Assembly: GCF_030580675.1 (NCBI RefSeq) | Contig: NZ_JAUQUB010000004.1 | Span: forward strand, 84,057-148,056 | From: Antiquaquibacter soli | GTDB taxonomy: Bacteria > Actinomycetota > Actinomycetes > Actinomycetales > Microbacteriaceae | DNA length: 64,000 nucleotides | Direction of reading: 5' to 3' | Part shown: positions 42,346-50,246 of the stretch, one piece after another | Layout: each line of letters starts with the position of its first letter | Position numbering within the stretch: position 1 is the stretch's first letter | Notes under the pieces: generated by a model | Seen by the model: the letters and a program-made list of their open reading frames with translations, nothing else | What the model was told of the DNA's origin: nothing | Database searches by the model: none | Translations under genes and position numbers: made by a program

Positions 42346-42371
42346 AAGGCTCCCGGAAGGGGGCCTTTTTT
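42346..42371 (+). terminator. Rho-independent terminator after tRNA-Gln
   Basis: A 9-bp stem with one G-T pair (42346-42354 with 42359-42367), a GGAA loop and a run of six Ts (42366-42371) make a canonical intrinsic terminator. Confidence 0.88.
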
Positions 42372-42399
42372 GTTGCCGCGGAAGCCTCGCTCGGCGACA

Positions 42400-42437
42400 G
42401 ATAGTGGACACCACCGCTATCCGATAGTTACACTATC
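42400..42437. promoter_or_regulatory. merR promoter with repeated GATAGT/ACTATC boxes
   Basis: GATAGT occurs at 42400-42405 and 42423-42428, ACTATC at 42432-42437, and CTATC at 42417-42421. The last two full boxes form a dyad with a TAC spacer; CTATC-C-GATAG forms a second. TGGACA (42405-42410) and TACACT (42429-42434) are 18 bases apart, and the -10 ends 7 bases before the ATG, so a leaderless, autoregulated merR promoter is likely. Confidence 0.55.
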
Positions 42438-42441
42438 CGTT

Positions 42442-43077
42442 ATGCGAATTTCCGAGCTCTGCGATGTGAGCGGGGTGCCCCTGCCCTCCATCAAGTACTA
42501 CTTGCGGGAGGGTCTGCTGCCCCCGGGCGAGCGGACCGCCGCCAACCAGGCCGACTACGGGCAGCAGCACGTGCAGCGCCTCAAGCTCGTGCGGGCGCTG
42601 CTCGAGGTGGGCGGGCTTCCCGTCGCCACTGCGCAGCGCGTCATCCAGGCCATCGACGACGACGAGCTTCCACTCACGTACGTGTTCGGGGTTGCGCAGT
42701 ACGCCATCTCCGACGGCCGCGTGTTCGACGAGGTCGAGTCCGGGGCCGGCCTCGAGACAGTCGACGATCTCGTGGACGAGCGGGGTTGGACGGTCAGTGC
42801 GGACAACCCCGGTCGTTTCGGCGCCGCCCGCGTGCTCGACGCGCTCGACTCCCTCGGGCACGGGCACATCGCCGAGTACCTCCCGCAGTACGCCGAGGCC
42901 GCCGAGACGATCGCGCGAGCCGACCTCGCCACCCTCGGCCACCACGACGACCGCGCCGACATGGCCGAGAACGTCGTCGTGGGCACCGTGCTCGGCGACA
43001 CCCTCATCCAGTCACTGCGTCGTCTCGCTCAGGAGAACGAGTCCAACCGTCGCTACCCCGTAGGAGAAAACCAGTGA
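42442..43077 (+). CDS. MerR-family transcriptional regulator
   Basis: The 211-residue protein opens with a MerR winged helix (M-R-I-S-E-L-C-D-V-S-G-V-P-L-P-S-I-K-Y-Y-L-R-E-G-L-L-P-P-G). The C-terminal 130 residues are not metal-binding and contain no cysteine cluster, so the effector is likely organic. Its stop overlaps the membrane protein gene by 4 bases, which suggests that the two are a sensor-effector unit. The start is placed at the ATG directly after the dyad-containing promoter. Confidence 0.86.
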   Translation: MRISELCDVSGVPLPSIKYYLREGLLPPGERTAANQADYGQQHVQRLKLVRALLEVGGLPVATAQRVIQAIDDDELPLTYVFGVAQYAISDGRVFDEVESGAGLETVDDLVDERGWTVSADNPGRFGAARVLDALDSLGHGHIAEYLPQYAEAAETIARADLATLGHHDDRADMAENVVVGTVLGDTLIQSLRRLAQENESNRRYPVGENQ

Positions 43078-44066
43078 GTACCGTCATCGTTCCCGCCGAC
43101 CACTCCGCGACCGCGACCGCGCCCGACCGCGACGCCGATCGCACTGCTGCGGTGCGCTGGCACCGCCCGCTGCTGTGGCTCGCCGTCGCGATGGCGGCCC
43201 TCTCCGTCGTGTGCGGAATCGGGATGCTCGTCGACGACCGCACCCTCCTCGGCGTGGGCGTGTGGGAGAAGCCCCTCAAGTTCGCCCTCTCCGCGCTCGT
43301 CTACTCGGTCACGTGGTCGTGGCTCATCGGCCAGCTCCAGCGCTTCCGCCGGGTCGCGTGGTGGGCCGGCACGATCGCGGCGGGCCTGCTCGTCGTGGAG
43401 CTCGTCATCATCGTCGGCTTCGCCGCCGCAGGGGAGACGAGTCACTTCAACGTGACGACTCCCTTCCACACGGCGATGTGGGCGGTGATGGCGTTCTCGA
43501 TCTCGACGCTGTGGGTGGCGACGTTCGTGGTGAGCGTCATCCTGTTCCGTAACCCGTCCGCCGACCCGGCGCGATCGATCGCGGTCCGGTCGGGAGCGAT
43601 CATCGCCCTCGTGGGGATGGGCCTCGCCTTCCTCATGACCGGCCCCAACGCCGACCAGTTGAGCGACTTCCAGGGCGTCGCCGGCGCCCACGCGGTCGGC
43701 GTCGCCGACGGCGGTCCCGGGCTGCCCCTGCTCGGGTGGAGCACCGTCGCGGGCGACCTGCGAATTCCCCACTTCGTCGGGATGCACGCGCTCCAGGTCA
43801 TCCCGCTCGTCCTGCTGATCGTCGAGCTCGCGTCGCGCCGCGTCCCCCTGCTGCGCGACAGCGCGGTGCGCGCCCGACTCGTGACGATCGTCGCCGCTGC
43901 CTACGCGGCCGTGCTCGCGCTGCTCACATGGCAGGCACTGCGCGGTCAGTCGATCGTGCAGCCGGACGCGCTCACGCTCGCCGTCGGGGGAGCGATCGCC
44001 GCAGCGTCGCTCGTCGCCGTGCTCGCGGTGGTCGCGAGGGCGACGACCCCTCAGCGCACGAAGTAG
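43074..44066 (+). CDS. Polytopic membrane protein coupled to MerR regulator
   Basis: The 330-residue protein has about eight membrane helices (near 32-52, 64-86, 98-120, 133-157, 172-190, 230-250, 265-285, 295-318). I recognise no transporter motif. Conserved-looking polar patches are V-W-E-K-P-L-K-F near 63 and R-I-P-H-F-V-G-M-H near 227, where the His residues could bind heme or metal. It is translationally coupled to merR (4-base overlap) and overlaps the convergent lipoprotein gene by 16 bases at the 3' end. Confidence 0.7.
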   Translation: MSTVIVPADHSATATAPDRDADRTAAVRWHRPLLWLAVAMAALSVVCGIGMLVDDRTLLGVGVWEKPLKFALSALVYSVTWSWLIGQLQRFRRVAWWAGTIAAGLLVVELVIIVGFAAAGETSHFNVTTPFHTAMWAVMAFSISTLWVATFVVSVILFRNPSADPARSIAVRSGAIIALVGMGLAFLMTGPNADQLSDFQGVAGAHAVGVADGGPGLPLLGWSTVAGDLRIPHFVGMHALQVIPLVLLIVELASRRVPLLRDSAVRARLVTIVAAAYAAVLALLTWQALRGQSIVQPDALTLAVGGAIAAASLVAVLAVVARATTPQRTK

Positions 44067-44698
44067 AGGTCCAGGTAGCCCGGCGTGGTGGGGCGCACCC
44101 ACAAGCCCGTGCCGTCCTCGGTGCACTCGAAGACGGCACCGGTCTGACCGGGGAGCTGCCACGCCGGCAGCGTGCCCGGATACGGGGTGCCGTCGTCCCA
44201 GACGGGCGCGCTGTCGACGATGTCGCTCGACCAGTCGAGGAAGACGACGGTGGCCCCGTCATCCGACGCCTCCGCCCACTCCGCAGTAGCCGACCCCTCG
44301 CTGCCGCGCAGGCGGATGTGGTCGAACGCCCCGGTCTCGTCGACGGCCTTCGAGGTCGTCGAGACGGTGTAACCGACCGTGGCGATGCGGATGCGCCCGT
44401 CGGCCCACAGGTCGAGGGCGTAGTTGCCCCCGATACCGCTCGAGGCCACCTCGGGGTCGAGCGCCATCATCGCGAGACTGTAATCGCGGTCGAACTGGTG
44501 GTCGTCGAGGTACCACGGCGCCCCCGCGACGGCGCACTCGGTGCCCGTCATGTCGGCGAGAACCCCGATCTCTCCGGCCTCGGCGATCGCGGTGCGGTCG
44601 TCGGTGGGCTCAGGCTCGCCGAGCCCCGGCGGAGTGCACGCGGTCAACGCCACCGCGATCGCCCCGAGGCCGAGCATCCCGATCGCGCGTCCTCTCAC
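44051..44698 (-). CDS. Lipoprotein of unknown function
   Basis: The 215-residue protein starts at a GTG that overlaps the upstream lipoprotein stop by 4 bases. The N-terminus is a lipoprotein signal with lipobox L-T-A-C (Cys near residue 21). The exported domain has two Cys and many Asp/Trp residues, with V-F-L-D-W-S-S-D-I near 150. No family is recognised. The two lipoprotein genes are probably cotranscribed and may act together on the outer face of the membrane. Confidence 0.6.
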   Translation of the reverse strand: MRGRAIGMLGLGAIAVALTACTPPGLGEPEPTDDRTAIAEAGEIGVLADMTGTECAVAGAPWYLDDHQFDRDYSLAMMALDPEVASSGIGGNYALDLWADGRIRIATVGYTVSTTSKAVDETGAFDHIRLRGSEGSATAEWAEASDDGATVVFLDWSSDIVDSAPVWDDGTPYPGTLPAWQLPGQTGAVFECTEDGTGLWVRPTTPGYLDLYFVR

Positions 44699-45237
44699 GA
44701 GAGGCGCTCCACGAGCGCGATCGCGAGCTGCTGCCACTTCTCCGCGGGGGCCACCCCGTAGTCGAGCAGAGCGCTCGTCTTCACGCCGAGCGTGCCGACG
44801 ACGACGCACAGGTCGCCCTCGACGGCGTAGCCGTAGTCCGCGCCGCGTACGGGCAGTGCCCCGTCGATCCCCCCTCCGCCGCACACCTCGACGGGCATGA
44901 TGGTCGGCGCGGAGGCGGTCGTGTCGATCGCCATCGTGATCGCGGGGTAGAGTCCTGCCGGCCCGTCCGCCCAGCTCGTGATCGGCTCGCACGAGCCCGG
45001 GTCGACGCCGAGGATGCTCGACACCAGGTCGGCCGTCACGAGATCGCACCCCGCCGGGGCGCTCGCGCCCGCCTCGGTGCCGTCCGGGTCGGCGGGGGCC
45101 GCCGTGGTCGGCTCCGCCGTCGGGCTCGCCGGATCGGAGGTCGGGGATGACTCGGTCGGCGCCGACGCGGGAGCGGAGCACCCCGCGAGGACGACGACGA
45201 GGAAGGCGCTGGATATCAGGAGGGTTCGCGAGGTCAC
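44695..45237 (-). CDS. Lipoprotein of unknown function, Ser/Thr/Pro-rich N-terminus
   Basis: The 180-residue protein has a lipoprotein signal with lipobox L-A-G-C (Cys near 20), a Ser/Thr/Pro/Ala linker (about 22-60) and a compact domain with four Cys (C-D-L-V, C-E-P-I, C-G-G-G, C-V-V-V). This resembles DUF3558-like actinobacterial lipoproteins, without certainty. The GTG start is supported by TACCGT (45244-45249, minus strand) ending 6 bases upstream. The second lipoprotein follows with a 4-base overlap. Confidence 0.62.
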   Translation of the reverse strand: MTSRTLLISSAFLVVVLAGCSAPASAPTESSPTSDPASPTAEPTTAAPADPDGTEAGASAPAGCDLVTADLVSSILGVDPGSCEPITSWADGPAGLYPAITMAIDTTASAPTIMPVEVCGGGGIDGALPVRGADYGYAVEGDLCVVVGTLGVKTSALLDYGVAPAEKWQQLAIALVERLS

Positions 45238-45243
45238 AACCGC

Positions 45244-45249
45244 ACGGTA
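45244..45249 (-). promoter_or_regulatory. Putative -10 hexamer for the lipoprotein operon
   Basis: TACCGT on the minus strand ends 6 bases before the GTG at 45237; no ribosome binding site is visible. Confidence 0.4.
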
Positions 45250-45286
45250 GAAGGGTCGGCGTCGACTCCGCGATAGGGGGAAGTCC

Positions 45287-46003
45287 CTAGGAGCGCACCG
45301 CGAGCAGGGCGGCGGCGCGGCTCGTGACCCCGAGTCGGCGGTAGATCGCCTGGAGGTGGTTCTCGACGGTCTTCTCCGAGACGCCCAGCTCCCACGCCGC
45401 CCGCCGCACGGTGGCCCCTCCCTCGAGCGCCGCGAGCACCTGGCGCTGGCGGGCCGTGAGCGAATGCTCCGCCGCCCTCCCTTCCGCACGACGGATCCGG
45501 GCGGCGACGAGCCGAACGTGGCGGGCGAACGCCTCGATCGTCTCGAGCTCGGCGTCCGAGAAGTCGCTGTCGTTGCGGAAGACGGCGACTGTCTCCAGGA
45601 GCCCCTCATCCGACGCGATGAGGCTGCCGATCTGGAACTGCCCGCCGAGCGGCTCGTAGATCTCGCGTCGGAGACGGCTGCGCTTCCACTCGTCCGCGGG
45701 TACGACGTCGGAGATGCGCAGCGAACCGGCGGTCGCGGCCGCCACGAGCTCCGCGACCATGGGGACGTCTCCGAGGTCGCGCGGCATGAGGGGGATGAGA
45801 TGGGGCAGCATCTCGGGCACGTGGTTTCCGCTCATCACTCCCGTGAGGCGGTTCATCGTCACCCAGCCGGCGCGCTCCGACCGGACGAGCCGCATGAGCT
45901 GGTCGGGCACCTGGCCGCGCAGCCCCGCGAGCGTCGTCACCGGCGCGAGCAGCGCTACCTCGTCGAGCAGCGCTCGCAGCTGCGCCGGGCCCACGCGCTC
46001 CAT
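45287..46003 (-). CDS. LuxR-family transcriptional regulator with GAF-like sensor domain
   Basis: The 238-residue protein ends with a LuxR HTH (about 172-235: L-T-A-R-Q-R-Q-V-L-A-A-L, then V-S-E-K-T-V-E-N-H-L-Q-A-I-Y-R-R-L-G-V). The N-terminal 160 residues look like a GAF-type sensor. There is no receiver domain. An upstream in-frame start at 46057 is rejected because TACAAT (46010-46015, minus strand), a near-consensus -10, ends exactly 6 bases before the ATG at 46003. It is transcribed toward the two lipoprotein genes, which may be its targets. Confidence 0.83.
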   Translation of the reverse strand: MERVGPAQLRALLDEVALLAPVTTLAGLRGQVPDQLMRLVRSERAGWVTMNRLTGVMSGNHVPEMLPHLIPLMPRDLGDVPMVAELVAAATAGSLRISDVVPADEWKRSRLRREIYEPLGGQFQIGSLIASDEGLLETVAVFRNDSDFSDAELETIEAFARHVRLVAARIRRAEGRAAEHSLTARQRQVLAALEGGATVRRAAWELGVSEKTVENHLQAIYRRLGVTSRAAALLAVRS

Positions 46004-46009
46004 GGGTGC

Positions 46010-46015
46010 ATTGTA
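46010..46015 (-). promoter_or_regulatory. Putative -10 hexamer for leaderless luxR-type gene
   Basis: TACAAT on the minus strand is the closest match to consensus among the start-proximal hexamers in this window and ends 6 bases before the ATG at 46003. Confidence 0.5.
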
Positions 46016-46071
46016 GGGGCGCGCGGCGCTCGCCGGGCTAGGGTGAAGTCGACCCACTCGCTGCGGAGAGG

Positions 46072-46653
46072 ATGCCCGTGCCCCACGAGATCAGACCGCT
46101 CACCCCGGAGACGTTCCCTGCGTGGCGCGCGCTCGCCGAGAAGCACAACGGCGTCTGGGGCGGGTGCTACTGCAGCTACTTCCACGGCGACACCGCGACC
46201 ACGGTGAAGGACGACTACGACCGGGTCACGTTCAAGGAGCGACTCGTGAACGAGGGCGTCGCCCACGCCGCGCTCGTATTCGACGGCGATCAGGCGATCG
46301 CGTGGTGCGAGTACGGCAGCCCGGTGGAGCTCCCGAACATCTATCACCGCAAGCAGTACGACGCGGGGGAGTCGAGGCCGGCGCCGTGGCGCATCACGTG
46401 CTTCTTCGTGGACCGGGACCATCGTCGCTCAGGCGTCGCGCGAGAGGCCCTCGACGGCGCGCTCGCCCTCATCGCGCGTGCGGGCGGCGGCGAAGTGGTC
46501 TCGTTCCCCAACGAGCCTGCCGAGGGGAAGCGCGTCTCGTCGTCGTTCTTGCACAACGGCACGCGCCGCATGTTCGAGAAGGCCGGTTTCGTGTTCGAGC
46601 GGCACATCGGAACGAGCAAGACGGTGATGCGCATCACCGTGCCCGCGGCGTAG
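46072..46653 (+). CDS. GNAT-family N-acetyltransferase
   Basis: The 193-residue protein has G-V-W-G-G-C-Y-C-S-Y-F-H near 30, R-I-T-C-F-F-V-D-R-D-H-R-R-S-G-V-A near 107 (acetyl-CoA loop) and G-T-R-R-M-F-E-K-A-G-F near 164. This is the GNAT branch with an N-terminal Cys-rich segment found in many actinobacteria. GGAGAGG precedes the ATG. The substrate is unknown. Confidence 0.82.
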   Translation: MPVPHEIRPLTPETFPAWRALAEKHNGVWGGCYCSYFHGDTATTVKDDYDRVTFKERLVNEGVAHAALVFDGDQAIAWCEYGSPVELPNIYHRKQYDAGESRPAPWRITCFFVDRDHRRSGVAREALDGALALIARAGGGEVVSFPNEPAEGKRVSSSFLHNGTRRMFEKAGFVFERHIGTSKTVMRITVPAA

Positions 46654-46684
46654 TCAAGCCCGCTCCGCCCCGAGCTCGCGGGGT

Positions 46685-46690
46685 TACGAT
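46685..46690 (+). promoter_or_regulatory. Putative -10 hexamer for leaderless FGE-like gene
   Basis: TACGAT ends 6 bases before the ATG at 46697; the spacer CGAACT has no ribosome binding site. Confidence 0.45.
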
Positions 46691-46696
46691 CGAACT

Positions 46697-47446
46697 ATGA
46701 CGGCGGATCCCCTGGATCTCGTCGCGATTCCGGCGGGCGAGATCGTGCTCAATGACGCGCGGACCGGTTCCCGCTGGATCGCGGAGCTCCAGCCTTTCGA
46801 GATCGCCCGCGTCGAGATGACCGAGGGCGTCTTCGAGGGCGGTCGCGAGGGGATGCCCGCCCACGGTGTCTCCTGGTTCGACGCCGTCGAGTGGCTCAAC
46901 CGGCGTTCCGCCGCGGAGGGGCTCGACCCCGCGTACCACGTCGACGGTCGTCGGGTTCGCTGGAACACCGCCGCCGACGGCTACCGCCTGCCGACCGAGG
47001 CCGAGTGGGAGTTCGCGTGCCGAGCCGGAACGGTCGGTCCCGCCTACGGCGCCCTGGAGGAGATCGCCTGGACGAGGCTCGACGACGTCGTCGGTCCGCA
47101 GCCGGTCGGCGGCAAGCGGCCCAACGCGTTCGGGCTGCACGACATGCTCGGGAACGTGTGGGAGTGGTGCTGGGACTACGCCGACCCGGCGAGGTACGCC
47201 GACTACCGCTCGATGCGAGGGGGCGGGTGGGCCGATCCCTCGTGGAGCTGCCGGGCATCCGTGCGCCGCGGCAGCGCTCCCGATGCCCGCATCGAGGACG
47301 TCGGCTTCCGCGTCGCCCGGGGTGCCGTCAGCGGCCTCGACGGCGGGGCCCAGGGCTGGTCGCCCTCCGCCGATCGCGAGCGCGCCGACATCCGAGGTCC
47401 CCTGCCGGTCGGCTGGACGCCGCTGCGCGAGCTGCTGGAGGGCTAG
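46697..47446 (+). CDS. Formylglycine-generating-enzyme (SUMF1) family protein, likely non-canonical
   Basis: The 249-residue protein has the FGE-sulfatase fold signatures H-G-V-S-W-F-D-A-V-E-W, R-L-P-T-E-A-E-W-E-F-A, G-L-H-D-M-L-G-N-V-W-E-W and R-G-G-G-W. In true FGE two Cys near the C-terminus bind copper; here the first is present (S-W-S-C) but the second is replaced within R-A-S-V-R-R-G. The protein is also shorter than FGE (about 300). No sulfatase is nearby. It may be an FGE-fold protein with another task. It ends directly at the convergent cytochrome gene with no gap. Confidence 0.8.
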   Translation: MTADPLDLVAIPAGEIVLNDARTGSRWIAELQPFEIARVEMTEGVFEGGREGMPAHGVSWFDAVEWLNRRSAAEGLDPAYHVDGRRVRWNTAADGYRLPTEAEWEFACRAGTVGPAYGALEEIAWTRLDDVVGPQPVGGKRPNAFGLHDMLGNVWEWCWDYADPARYADYRSMRGGGWADPSWSCRASVRRGSAPDARIEDVGFRVARGAVSGLDGGAQGWSPSADRERADIRGPLPVGWTPLRELLEG

Positions 47447-48364
47447 CTAGCGCCGACTGACCGTGCCGCCCAGGCCGGCGATCGCCCGCAGCACCACGGG
47501 CCGCGCGGCGATCCACGCGCCCACCATCACGGCGACCGACGCCAGGAACACCCAGAAGCCCACCCAGCTCACGTCGTCGCGGTTGGCGTACATGTGGTTG
47601 AGGTTGCGCAGCAGCCCGGTCGCGGCGACGAGCACGACGTGCACGAACGTGAACGCGACGAAGTAGACCATCACCGGGAAGTGGAGTCGACGCGCCCACG
47701 CGATCGGGACGTACGGGGTGATGCGCTTGAGGCGGATCGACCAGGCGGGAGACATCCGGATGCCCGTGAGGATCGCGATCGGAGCCGCGATGAACACCGT
47801 CACGAAGTACAGCAGCAGCTGCAGCGCGTTGTAGCCCTCCCACCCGTTCTCCGTCGGCCACTCGAGGGTTGCGTACTGCAGGCCGGTGGAGATCGCGTTG
47901 GGGAAGACGTCCCAGCTCGTCGGCACGATGCGCGCCCAGTGGCCGCTCGCGAAGATCAGCACGACGTAGACGACGCCGGTGAGCACCCAGAGCGTGTCGA
48001 GCGACAGGTGGAACCACAGCGGCAGGCTCAATCGCGTCGGCGGGTTCTTTGTGCGGATGAGTCCCGAGTTGTTGCGCGTCCAGTAGGCCTCATGACGCTT
48101 CGTGGTGTGGATCTGCCACCCGGTGCGCACGATGAGCAGCATGAAGAGGGAGTTGAGGAAGTGCAGCCACCCGAGCCACCACGGGAACCCTTCGGGGGTG
48201 CCGGCCGGCAGCGGCGAGTGCCCCGGGTAGGTGACGAGCCAGTCCTGCACGGCAGGCAGGTCGCGGATGAACCGGGCGAGGATCACGACGCCGGCGGCGA
48301 CCACGACGGCCGCGGGCACAGCCCAGACGAGCGCGAACCAGCGGCTCTTGCGAAACTCGGTCAC
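47447..48364 (-). CDS. Membrane cytochrome b (cytochrome b561/formate dehydrogenase gamma-like)
   Basis: The 305-residue protein has about five membrane helices (near 8-30, 64-82, 120-140, 170-195, 225-250, with a last one at 268-290) and conserved His residues in G-W-L-H-F-L-N, W-F-H-L-S-L-D and [17 protein letters not shown] that can ligate b-type hemes. This is the cyt b/b6 family of formate dehydrogenase and thiosulfate reductase gamma subunits. It overlaps etfA by 4 bases and is the last gene of etfB-etfA-cytb. It likely passes electrons from ETF to menaquinone, which is inference. Confidence 0.75.
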   Translation of the reverse strand: MTEFRKSRWFALVWAVPAAVVVAAGVVILARFIRDLPAVQDWLVTYPGHSPLPAGTPEGFPWWLGWLHFLNSLFMLLIVRTGWQIHTTKRHEAYWTRNNSGLIRTKNPPTRLSLPLWFHLSLDTLWVLTGVVYVVLIFASGHWARIVPTSWDVFPNAISTGLQYATLEWPTENGWEGYNALQLLLYFVTVFIAAPIAILTGIRMSPAWSIRLKRITPYVPIAWARRLHFPVMVYFVAFTFVHVVLVAATGLLRNLNHMYANRDDVSWVGFWVFLASVAVMVGAWIAARPVVLRAIAGLGGTVSRR

Positions 48365-49335
48365 GGGCGTCGGGCCTCGAGGGCCTCGACGAGTGCGGGC
48401 ACGACGGTGAACACGTCTCCGACAATACCGAAGTCGGCGATGTCGAAGATGGGTGCCGACTCGTCGGTATTGATCGCGACGATCCGCCCCGAGGTCTGCA
48501 TTCCCGCGCGGTGCTGGATGGCGCCCGAGATGCCGAGGGCGATGTAGAGCTTCGGGGCGACGGTGACGCCCGTCTGGCCGACTTGGTATGACTGCGGGAC
48601 GAACCCGGCATCGACGGCGGCGCGGGATGCCCCGACCGCGGCGCCGAGGGCGTCGGCGAGCCGCTCGACGAGCGCGAAGTTCTCCCGCGAGCCGAGGCCG
48701 CGCCCGCCCGACACCACGACAGACGCGCCAGCGAGCTCGGGCCGGTCCCCGCCGCCGACCGCGTCGTGCACGGCGTCGATCGCCGCGGCAGGGGATGCGG
48801 GTGCCGCCGGAACGCTCGAGACCTCGGGCGACGCGGGCGGGAGTGCGGCATCCACCGCACCGGTGCGCAGCGTGACAACGAGGGGCGCGTCGCCCGGCTC
48901 GACGGACGACAGCACGGTGTAGGCGCCGCCGAACACGGAGTGCTCGACGTCGATGCGGCCGGCATCGGAGCGCACGGCCACCGCGTCGACGGCGAGCGGG
49001 GCGTCGATGCGTGCGGCCAGGCGGCCGGCGGCGTCGCGCCCGTCGACGGTGTGCGAGACGATGACGGCAGCGGGGGAGAGGTCGGCGACGGCGAGGGCCG
49101 CGGCATCCACGAGGCCGGCCCCGAGCAGCGCAGCGGCGTCGGCGGACTCGGTGACGCGCACGGAGGTCGCGCCGAGGGCGCCGAGCTCCTCGGCGACGGC
49201 GGCTCCCGCGCCCGGGGGAACGGCGACGACGGCGACGGCGTCCCCGAGGGTGGTCGCGGCGGCGAGCACCCCGCCCGCGGTCGGGCGGACGGCGCCGTCG
49301 GGGGCGGTGTCGATGAGGGCGAGAACGGTGGTCAT
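48361..49335 (-). CDS. etfA: Electron transfer flavoprotein, alpha subunit
   Basis: The 324-residue protein has an N-terminal ETF domain and a C-terminal FAD-binding half with [10 protein letters not shown] near 205, S-Y-Q-V-G-Q-T-G near 248 and the signature [13 protein letters not shown] near 265, then I-A-I-N-x-D. Together with EtfB it accepts electrons from acyl-CoA dehydrogenases. It follows etfB after 23 bases on the same strand. Confidence 0.93.
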   Translation of the reverse strand: MTTVLALIDTAPDGAVRPTAGGVLAAATTLGDAVAVVAVPPGAGAAVAEELGALGATSVRVTESADAAALLGAGLVDAAALAVADLSPAAVIVSHTVDGRDAAGRLAARIDAPLAVDAVAVRSDAGRIDVEHSVFGGAYTVLSSVEPGDAPLVVTLRTGAVDAALPPASPEVSSVPAAPASPAAAIDAVHDAVGGGDRPELAGASVVVSGGRGLGSRENFALVERLADALGAAVGASRAAVDAGFVPQSYQVGQTGVTVAPKLYIALGISGAIQHRAGMQTSGRIVAINTDESAPIFDIADFGIVGDVFTVVPALVEALEARRP

Positions 49336-49358
49336 GGTGTCTCCCGGTGGTCCGCGGT

Positions 49359-50123
49359 TCAGATGAGCCGCTCGGCGGCGAGGTAGTCGACGAGCTGCTG
49401 GGCGGCGGTGCCGTCGTCGGTGACGAGCCGTCCAGCCTGACGGGCCGGCCGCTCGGCGGCGCTCACGACCACCGACCTCGCCGCCGGTGCAGCGACGCCG
49501 AGATCGGTGATCCCGACCGTGGTCACGGGCTTCTTCTTGGCCGCGAGGATGCCCTTGAACCCCGGGAAGCGCGGTTCGGCGCTGCGCTCGGTGACCGAGA
49601 TCACAGCGGGCAGCGCGGCGTGCGCGTCGATTGTGCCGTACTCGGTGGCGCGCACGCCCGAGACGCGGTCGGCCGAGATGTCCACAGCGTCGAGGGACGT
49701 GAGGTGGGGCACTCCGAGGCGCTCGGCGAGCATCGCGGCCAGAACCCCGCCCCGGCCATCCGTCGACTCGTTGCCGGTGACCACCAGGTCCCAGCCGGTG
49801 CCGATCGCGGCCGCGAGGACGGTCGCCGTCCAGCCGAGGTCGGCCCCCGCGAGTGCGCGGTCGACGACGTGCACCCCCGAGTCGGCTCCCATCGCGAGCC
49901 CCTTCTTGAGCACGTCGGCGGCGGATGCCGGGCCCATCGTCACGACGACGACCTCGGTCGACTTGTCGGCGTCCTTGGCTCTCAGGGCGATCTCGATGGC
50001 GCGCTCGCCGATCTCGTCGATGATCGCGTCACTCGCGCCGCGATCGAGCCAGCCGGTGGACGTGTCGAGCCGCCGGTCGCCCCACGTGTCGGGCACCTGC
50101 TTGACGAGAACGACGATCTTCAT
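49359..50123 (-). CDS. etfB: Electron transfer flavoprotein, beta subunit
   Basis: The 254-residue protein starts with [13 protein letters not shown] and contains V-T-G-N-E-S-T-D near 115 and [16 protein letters not shown] near 185, the typical EtfB recognition and AMP-binding regions. An AAAGGA ribosome binding site precedes the ATG. It is the promoter-proximal gene of the etf operon and is divergent from the crotonase genes at 50247. Confidence 0.93.
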   Translation of the reverse strand: MKIVVLVKQVPDTWGDRRLDTSTGWLDRGASDAIIDEIGERAIEIALRAKDADKSTEVVVVTMGPASAADVLKKGLAMGADSGVHVVDRALAGADLGWTATVLAAAIGTGWDLVVTGNESTDGRGGVLAAMLAERLGVPHLTSLDAVDISADRVSGVRATEYGTIDAHAALPAVISVTERSAEPRFPGFKGILAAKKKPVTTVGITDLGVAAPAARSVVVSAAERPARQAGRLVTDDGTAAQQLVDYLAAERLI

Positions 50124-50246
50124 GAGCGCGATCCTTTGCTGAGGAAGCGTCGGCGCATCCTCAGCCCCAAAAATACCGCCGCCGACTCGCCGCCGCCCAG
50201 ACTTTGTAGGGTGCCGCCGAACCGGACGGGTCTACGGTGAGGAGTG

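Noticed and set aside
45999..46057. Longer LuxR-type protein starting at 46057 (minus strand)
   Set aside because: The near-consensus TACAAT lies inside that extension, exactly 6 bases before the ATG at 46003, so the extension would be untranscribed.
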